Below are positions 59,469 through 64,000 of a stretch of DNA of 64,000 nt, one piece after another (within the stretch, counting starts at the first letter, position 1; each line of letters opens with the position of its first letter). Made by a program: the position numbers and the translations under genes. The notes beneath the pieces are model-generated. The model was not told the origin of the DNA. It saw only the letters and a program-made list of their open reading frames with translations, and made no database searches. The DNA comes from Candidatus Omnitrophota bacterium (lineage in GTDB: Bacteria; Ratteibacteria; UBA8468; B48-G9; JAFGKM01): the NCBI GenBank assembly GCA_023819375.1, contig JAMWDI010000005.1:62001-126000 (forward strand), written 5' to 3'.

Positions 59469-60488
59469 ATGGAAAAATTATATATTGAGTTTAAGGACTG
59501 GCAAAATTTCTTAAGAGGAAAATTAAAAGAAAAAAGAATTTATGCGCCTATAAAAAGTGAAAATGATATTCCATTTTATGAGATTTTAAATGAAAAAAAT
59601 CTTACAGATATAGTTTACGATAAAGCAAGACCTGTAGAGCCATTTAAAATATTTTTATTTCCATTTAAAGAAAAAGTTGTCCCAGAAATAGAGAATTTTC
59701 AGGAATTTGTTGTTTTAGGTGTAAATTCCTGTGACTTAAAAGGTATAGAAATTCTTGATAAAGTTTTTAAAGAAGGAGAATATAAAGATCCAAATTATGA
59801 AAAGAGAAAAGCAAATATTCTTATAATAAGTTTAGATTGTAAAGAACCATATCCAACTTGTTTCTGTTCACTTGTTGGAGTAAATCCATATCCTTCAAAA
59901 GATTTTGATTTAAATTTATCAAAAATTGGAAATGGCTTTATTGTTGAAATCGGAAGTGAAGAAGGACTCAAATTTTTAGATAATGATAGTAGATTTTATA
60001 AAGCAAATGACACACAAATAAAAATTCTTGAAGAAGAAAGGGAAAGAACCATTGAAAAGGTAAAAAAAATAAATGAGAATTTTAAAATAAAAGAACCAGA
60101 AAACCTAAAAGGGATGTTTCATAAAGAATACTGGCAAAAAATAGAAGATATAAAAAATTGTGTTTCCTGTGGGTCTTGTACATTCAACTGTCCAACCTGT
60201 GTTTGTTTTTTACTTGAAGATATTTCTAAAAATGAAATTTTCAAAAAGGTTAAAATATGGGATAGTTGCCAATTTCCGGGATATGCAAGAATGGCTTCTG
60301 GAGCCACACCAAGACCTTCTTTATTTGAAAGGTATGCAAACAGATTATTATGTAAATATTGGTATATGAAAGAAAACTTTAAAATTTTTGGTTGTACTGG
60401 ATGTGGTAGATGTATAAATGGATGTATAGGGAAAATAGATAAAAGAAAAGTTATTGATGAGGTTCTTGTTGAAAAAATGAAGGTTTGA
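59469..60488 (+). CDS. 4Fe-4S electron-transfer subunit, sulfhydrogenase beta (HydB)/AsrA-like
   Basis: 339 aa. An N-terminal domain of the HydB/AsrA type (VVLGVNSCDLKGIEILDKVF, then ISLDCKEPYPTCFC) is followed by two cluster motifs, NCVSCGSCTFNCPTC near residue 237 and FGCTGCGRCINGCIGKID near 313. In sulfhydrogenases and anaerobic sulfite reductases this subunit passes electrons between the flavoprotein and the catalytic subunit. Here it leads a membrane-bound hydrogenase operon instead. The spacing to the flavoprotein gene is 3 nt. Confidence 0.88.
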   Translation: MEKLYIEFKDWQNFLRGKLKEKRIYAPIKSENDIPFYEILNEKNLTDIVYDKARPVEPFKIFLFPFKEKVVPEIENFQEFVVLGVNSCDLKGIEILDKVFKEGEYKDPNYEKRKANILIISLDCKEPYPTCFCSLVGVNPYPSKDFDLNLSKIGNGFIVEIGSEEGLKFLDNDSRFYKANDTQIKILEEERERTIEKVKKINENFKIKEPENLKGMFHKEYWQKIEDIKNCVSCGSCTFNCPTCVCFLLEDISKNEIFKKVKIWDSCQFPGYARMASGATPRPSLFERYANRLLCKYWYMKENFKIFGCTGCGRCINGCIGKIDKRKVIDEVLVEKMKV

Positions 60489-60491
60489 AAA

Positions 60492-61322
60492 ATGGGGAAA
60501 AACATTTATAAACCAATAAAATGTGAAGTTATTGAAAATATAAAAGAATCTCCAACAATAAATACAATTGTTTTAAAACCAGAAGAGGAATTTTCATTTC
60601 TTGCTGGACAATTTGCTTCTCTAAGTGTTCCAGGAGTAGGAGAGGCGCCTTTTACACCATCTTCATCTCCTTTTGATAAAGAAAAATTAGAATTTACAGT
60701 AATGAGAGTTGGGAGAGTAACAGAAAAAATACATCAATTAAAGAAAGGAGATATAGTTGGTGTTAGAGGCCCTTATGGGAAACCTTATCCACTTGAAAAA
60801 TTCAAAGGTAAGGAAGTTTTACTTGTTGGAGGTGGAGTTGGTCTTGCCCCAATAAGGGCTTTATTCCTTGCTCTTGTTGAAACATATAAAGATTATAAAA
60901 GAATTGTTTTTTGTTGTGGTGCAAGAACTCCACAGGATTATATCTATAAAGACAAATTATTTAATGAATGGCAACAATTATGTGAAAAAATACCCCTTTC
61001 TTTTAGGATAACAGTTGATAAAAAAGATGAAAATTGGAAATATATGGAGGGAGTTGTAACTGTTACACTTGATAATCTTGATATGGATGTAAAAAATTCA
61101 GTCTGTGCAGTTTGTGGTCCCCCAATTATGATGAAGTTTACAACCTTAAAATTGCTTGAAATTGGCTTTTTGCCAGAAAATATTTATTTATCAATGGAAA
61201 GAAAAATGTATTGTGGAGTTGGCCATTGTAGACACTGTATGATAGGAGATTTATTTGTATGCAAAGATGGTCCAGTTTTTACTTATGAGGAATTAAAAGA
61301 TAAACCAGAAATATGGGTGTAA
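60492..61322 (+). CDS. FAD/NAD(P)-binding subunit, sulfhydrogenase gamma (HydG)/AsrB-like
   Basis: 276 aa ferredoxin-reductase-type flavoprotein. The FAD domain (FLAGQFASLSVPGVGEAPFTPSS) and the NAD(P) domain (LVGGGVGLAPIRALFLAL) precede a C-terminal [2Fe-2S] motif YCGVGHCRHCMIGDLFVCKDGPVF, as in HydG, AsrB and PyrK. It would oxidise or reduce NAD(P)H and hand electrons to the HydB-like subunit. The next gene starts 1 nt after the stop. Confidence 0.9.
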   Translation: MGKNIYKPIKCEVIENIKESPTINTIVLKPEEEFSFLAGQFASLSVPGVGEAPFTPSSSPFDKEKLEFTVMRVGRVTEKIHQLKKGDIVGVRGPYGKPYPLEKFKGKEVLLVGGGVGLAPIRALFLALVETYKDYKRIVFCCGARTPQDYIYKDKLFNEWQQLCEKIPLSFRITVDKKDENWKYMEGVVTVTLDNLDMDVKNSVCAVCGPPIMMKFTTLKLLEIGFLPENIYLSMERKMYCGVGHCRHCMIGDLFVCKDGPVFTYEELKDKPEIWV

Positions 61323-61323
61323 T

Positions 61324-61815
61324 ATGAAAAAGTTATTTATTGATTTTGATATGTGTTTAAAATGTAGTAATTGTGATGTTAAATGTTCATATTTTTTACA
61401 TCCAAAAAATAATGGAATAACAAGTTTAAGAGAAGAGATTGCGTTTTTATTTGCATGTAGAAGATGTGAAAACCATCCATGTATAAATGTTTGTCCTACA
61501 TCTGCTCTTAAAAGAGAAAATGGGATAAATAAAAGAAGTAGATTTTTATGTATTTCATGTAAAAGTTGTATGCTTGCATGTCCTTTTGGAACAATAATAT
61601 CTGACATAATTCCATATATAACTGGTAAATGTGATTTATGTATTGGAAGATTAAAAGAGGGAGAAATTCCTTTATGTGTTATAACAAGTAAATGCGGAGC
61701 AATAAAATTTATTGAAGAGGAAGAAATTGAAGAAAAAGAAGATTTGTATAAAATAGGGGAAAATTTAATTGTTAAATGTTTCAATTATCTTGAAAAATAT
61801 GGATTAAAAAAATGA
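61324..61815 (+). CDS. Poly-ferredoxin subunit (HydN/HycB-like)
   Basis: 163 aa. Four cysteine clusters: CLKCSNCDVKC, CRRCENHPCINVC, CISCKSCMLACP and CDLC...C, as in four-cluster DmsB/HycB/HydN proteins that wire formate dehydrogenases or hydrogenases. It probably joins the HydBG-like module to the membrane hydrogenase, or accepts electrons from ferredoxin. The stop overlaps the next gene as ATGA. Confidence 0.88.
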   Translation: MKKLFIDFDMCLKCSNCDVKCSYFLHPKNNGITSLREEIAFLFACRRCENHPCINVCPTSALKRENGINKRSRFLCISCKSCMLACPFGTIISDIIPYITGKCDLCIGRLKEGEIPLCVITSKCGAIKFIEEEEIEEKEDLYKIGENLIVKCFNYLEKYGLKK

Positions 61816-62741
61816 GTGTATTATATAGTTTTAGTTATTTTATTTTTTCCTTTGTAGTTTTAAGTATAATTGGACTTTTTGTTTCTTGGATTGATAGAAA
61901 AATCACAGCAAGAATACAATGGAGAGTTGGCCCCCCATGGTATCAAAATTTTGTAGATATTATAAAACTTTCTGGTAAAGAAATCTTAATTTCTGAAAAT
62001 AGCAATAAATTTATGTTTATTTTTTCTCCTATACTTGCAGTTACATCCTCAACAATTTGTGGTTCCATACTTTTTCTTGTTTTGAGAAAAAATTTGGGAT
62101 TTGGTGGAGATTTAATTCTTTTTGTTTATTTATTGACAATACCTTCCCTTTCAATAATCTTAGGAGGTAGTTCTTCCGGAAATGTTCTTGCTTCTGTTGG
62201 TATAAGTAGAGAATTAAAATTACTATTGTCCTACGAATTACCATTTATATGTGGAATTATTATTCCAGCTATTAAAGCAAATTCAACAACGTCTTTGATT
62301 GAAATAGTCAAATTTCAGGAAATAAATGGTAGCAATATTCTTTCTTTATCTGGAGTAATAGGATTTATTGTAATCCTGATATCTTCAATAGGTAAACTCG
62401 GAGTGGTCCCCTTTGATCTTGCAGAAGCGGAAACTGAAATTGCTGGAGGTGCTTTAATTGAATACTCAGGAATTTTATTAGGATTTTATAAATTAGCAAG
62501 AGCAATTTTATTTTTTGTTATCCCATCCTTTATTGTAATTTTATATTTAGGCGGAACACCTTTAAATAATTTTTTGGGGATTTTAATTTTTATAATCAAG
62601 TATTTTATTATTTTGATTTTGATAACTTTAATAAGAAATACAAATCCCAGATTAAGAATTGATCAGGCATTAAAATTTTTCTGGGGATGGCTAACTTTAA
62701 TAGGTATAATGGGTATTTTATTTGTTTTAACAGGGATGTAA
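61812..62741 (+). CDS. Group 4 hydrogenase membrane subunit (EchB/NuoH-like)
   Basis: 309 aa with about eight transmembrane helices. WIDRKITARIQWRVGPPWYQNFVDIIKL near residue 26 and PFDLAEAETEIAGGALIEYSG near 198 are the NuoH/EchB signatures at the membrane-arm junction where quinone reduction or proton pumping is coupled. It is the membrane anchor of the complex. No antiporter-type (NuoL/EchA) subunit is seen before the window ends. Confidence 0.93.
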   Translation: MSVLYSFSYFIFSFVVLSIIGLFVSWIDRKITARIQWRVGPPWYQNFVDIIKLSGKEILISENSNKFMFIFSPILAVTSSTICGSILFLVLRKNLGFGGDLILFVYLLTIPSLSIILGGSSSGNVLASVGISRELKLLLSYELPFICGIIIPAIKANSTTSLIEIVKFQEINGSNILSLSGVIGFIVILISSIGKLGVVPFDLAEAETEIAGGALIEYSGILLGFYKLARAILFFVIPSFIVILYLGGTPLNNFLGILIFIIKYFIILILITLIRNTNPRLRIDQALKFFWGWLTLIGIMGILFVLTGM

Positions 62742-62742
62742 A

Positions 62743-63159
62743 ATGAATTTGAAATTGAAATCTTTAAAGAAAAGTTTATGGGTATATCACGTAAGTGGAG
62801 GTAGTTGCAATAATTGTGACATTGAGATACTTGATTTATTAACTCCAAGATTTGACGTTGAAAGGTTTGGTATTATTCTTGCTGCTTCGCCAAGACATGC
62901 AGATGTTTTATTGTGCACAGGCATTGTAAATAAAAAATGTGTTGAAAGGATTAAAGAGATTTATGAACAAACACCAAAACCATGCGTTGTAGTTGCAGTA
63001 GGAGCCTGTGCCTGTTCAGGTGGAATTTTTAGGGATGGATATCAAATGGCAGGCCCTTTTGATAAAGTTATTCCAGTTCATATTTATATTCCAGGATGTC
63101 CACCAAAACCAGAAGCAATTATAAGTGGTATCGTCAAATTTTTGAAGGAGTTAAAATGA
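62743..63159 (+). CDS. Group 4 [NiFe] hydrogenase small subunit (EchC/NuoB-like)
   Basis: 138 aa. It carries the proximal [4Fe-4S] ligands C22 and C25 (SGGSCNNCDIEIL), C89 (VGACACSGG) and C119 (IPGCPPKPEAI), the NuoB/EchC pattern. It passes electrons from the polyferredoxin to the [NiFe] site. The start is 1 nt after the membrane subunit stop; the stop overlaps the next gene as ATGA. Confidence 0.94.
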   Translation: MNLKLKSLKKSLWVYHVSGGSCNNCDIEILDLLTPRFDVERFGIILAASPRHADVLLCTGIVNKKCVERIKEIYEQTPKPCVVVAVGACACSGGIFRDGYQMAGPFDKVIPVHIYIPGCPPKPEAIISGIVKFLKELK

Positions 63160-63596
63160 TAGATAAGTTAAAGGAAAAGTTAGGAGATAAAATAAAAGAA
63201 ATTAAAGTTCAAAATGAAAGAAGAATATATTTAACAATCGATAGAAAAGATTTAAAAAATATAGTAAATATCATTTTTAATGAAATGGGCGCAAGATATC
63301 AAATTGTAAGTGGAATTGAAAATTTCAACAATTTTGAACTTATATATCATTTTTCATTTGATAAAGAAAACGGAATTATTGTATCATTGAGAACTTTTCT
63401 TGATAAAGAAAAACCAGAAATAGAAAGTTTAGCAGATATAATCCCGGGTATTGTTTGGATTGAAAGAGAAATCTGGGAATTACTTGGAATAAATTTTGTT
63501 GGACATCCAAATCTAAAACATTTTTTATTAAGAGAGGACTGGCCAGAAAAATTCTATCCATTAAGAAAGGGAGAAAGAGAAAATGGCAGAAAATAA
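63156..63596 (+). CDS. Hydrogenase 30-kDa-like subunit (EchD/NuoC-like)
   Basis: 146 aa. The NuoC-type fold with LADIIPGIVWIEREIWELLGINFVGHPNLKHFLLREDWPEKFYPLRK is clear. An upstream in-frame ATG at 63096 lies within the small-subunit gene; ATG 63156 has AAGGAG 8 nt upstream and overlaps the previous stop as ATGA. It overlaps the large-subunit gene by 14 nt. Confidence 0.9.
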   Translation: MIDKLKEKLGDKIKEIKVQNERRIYLTIDRKDLKNIVNIIFNEMGARYQIVSGIENFNNFELIYHFSFDKENGIIVSLRTFLDKEKPEIESLADIIPGIVWIEREIWELLGINFVGHPNLKHFLLREDWPEKFYPLRKGERENGRK

Positions 63597-64000
63597 AAAA
63601 GTTGTTGTTCCAATTGGTCCTTATCATCCATTGCTTGAGGAACCTGAATTTTTTGAACTTTACTGTGATGGAGAAGAAGTTGTTGATGTTGAATGGATTG
63701 CTGGATATAATCATAGGGGAATAGAAAAATTATCTGAGTCAAAACATTGGGACCAAGTAACTTTTCTTGTCGAAAGAATATGTGGCATCTGTTCCACTTC
63801 ACATCCAATTGCCTATTGTAATGCAGTAGAGGATTTACTTGGAATAGAAATACCTGAAAGAGCAAAATATATTAGAAGTATAATTGGAGAACTTGAAAGA
63901 TTACACAGCCACTTACTCTGGGTTGGTCTTGCAGGTCATTTCCTTGGTTATAATACTGTATTTATGTGGGCCTGGAAATATAGAGAGGGTATACTTGATA
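63583..64000 (+). CDS. Group 4 [NiFe] hydrogenase large subunit (EchE/NuoD-like), partial at right edge
   Basis: 139 codons to the window end. GPYHPLLEEPEFFELY at the N-terminus and the L1 motif RICGICSTSH with C67, C70 and H74, the first two being nickel ligands, are visible, followed by ERLHSHLLWVGLAGHFLG. Intact L1 cysteines distinguish it from NuoD, which lacks them, so it should be a true hydrogenase. The second (L2) cysteine pair lies beyond the window and would settle this. The start overlaps the EchD-like gene. Confidence 0.93.
   Translation, partial: MAENKKVVVPIGPYHPLLEEPEFFELYCDGEEVVDVEWIAGYNHRGIEKLSESKHWDQVTFLVERICGICSTSHPIAYCNAVEDLLGIEIPERAKYIRSIIGELERLHSHLLWVGLAGHFLGYNTVFMWAWKYREGILD

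Noticed and set aside
61293-61784. 163-codon frame antisense to the polyferredoxin gene
   Set aside because: It mirrors a cysteine-rich gene exactly and lacks a start signal or known motif.
1-64000. CRISPR arrays, insertion sequences, phage or integrase genes, rRNA
   Set aside because: No regularly spaced direct repeats, transposase or integrase motifs, or rRNA sequence were seen on reading both strands.

Overview
The window is strongly AT-rich and densely coding, with short intergenic gaps and many 4-nt ATGA stop/start overlaps. It comes from a diderm bacterium: there is a TolC/adaptor/RND efflux set, a TonB-like protein, ExbD and a PagL-like lipid A deacylase. A prepilin with the H-X9-DG processing motif, a DUF4838 protein, a DUF6785-type membrane protein, a GH29 fucosidase, a sugar isomerase and a URO-D-family protein together suggest an uncultured anaerobe of the PVC/Omnitrophota-like candidate phyla. 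That placement is inference only. No rRNA, CRISPR array, insertion sequence or phage genes were seen, and the window reads as chromosomal core with small accessory patches.

Layout. 1-6521 (minus): a TetR-controlled efflux operon, tetR-tolC-adaptor-RND, ending in a lipid A deacylase cut by the window edge. 6602-8189: exbD, a TonB-like gene, a zinc-ribbon membrane protein, a winged-helix protein and tRNA-Gln. 8196-13028: one probable operon of ferredoxin, TPR/L,D-transpeptidase, trpE, trpG and a radical SAM gene. 13025-15297 (minus): trxB, hsp20 and an ECF sigma factor with a small anti-sigma factor. 15416-18724: a prepilin, a decayed gene and a DUF4838 protein. 18789-22329: rbfA, argS, a sugar isomerase and an orphan oxidoreductase gamma subunit. 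22368-26392: a signalling operon (HAMP-like membrane protein, prepilin-FecR fusion, CHASE2-GAF-HD-GYP) plus a short GGQ protein. 26401-36941: rtcB, tRNA-Ser, a radical SAM gene, fucosidase, DUF6785, an AmaP-like gene, thiD2-thiE, ftsH and folE.

36942-41631 (minus): a sugar-nucleotide pyrophosphorylase, a glycosyltransferase fusion, mtaB and a 59-aa membrane protein. 41755-49457: a membrane TPR protein, hypF, lepB, dnaG and rpoD. 49454-52528: a metallo-hydrolase, a URO-D protein and a UDG-linked type radical SAM protein. 52535-57801: a polysaccharide cluster with two glycosyltransferases, an O-antigen ligase/polymerase with TPRs and a polyprenyl-phosphate sugar transferase. 57816-59336 (minus): comM. 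59469-64000: a group 4 membrane-bound [NiFe] hydrogenase preceded by two subunits of the sulfhydrogenase/AsrAB NAD(P)H-oxidoreductase type. Its promoter carries a perfect palindrome of the Rex (or CRP/FNR) type, and the catalytic large subunit runs off the right edge. hypF at 43659-45956 fits a working [NiFe] enzyme.

The observations most worth following are the redox-operator-controlled hydrogenase with its NAD(P)H module; the prepilin-FecR fusion next to a CHASE2-HD-GYP c-di-GMP enzyme; several promoters whose -10 box lies so close to the ATG that the mRNAs should be leaderless; an apparent AUU start codon for rbfA; a protein gene whose stop codon lies inside tRNA-Ser; and a group of accessory genes preceded by pure G-tracts instead of GGAGG.
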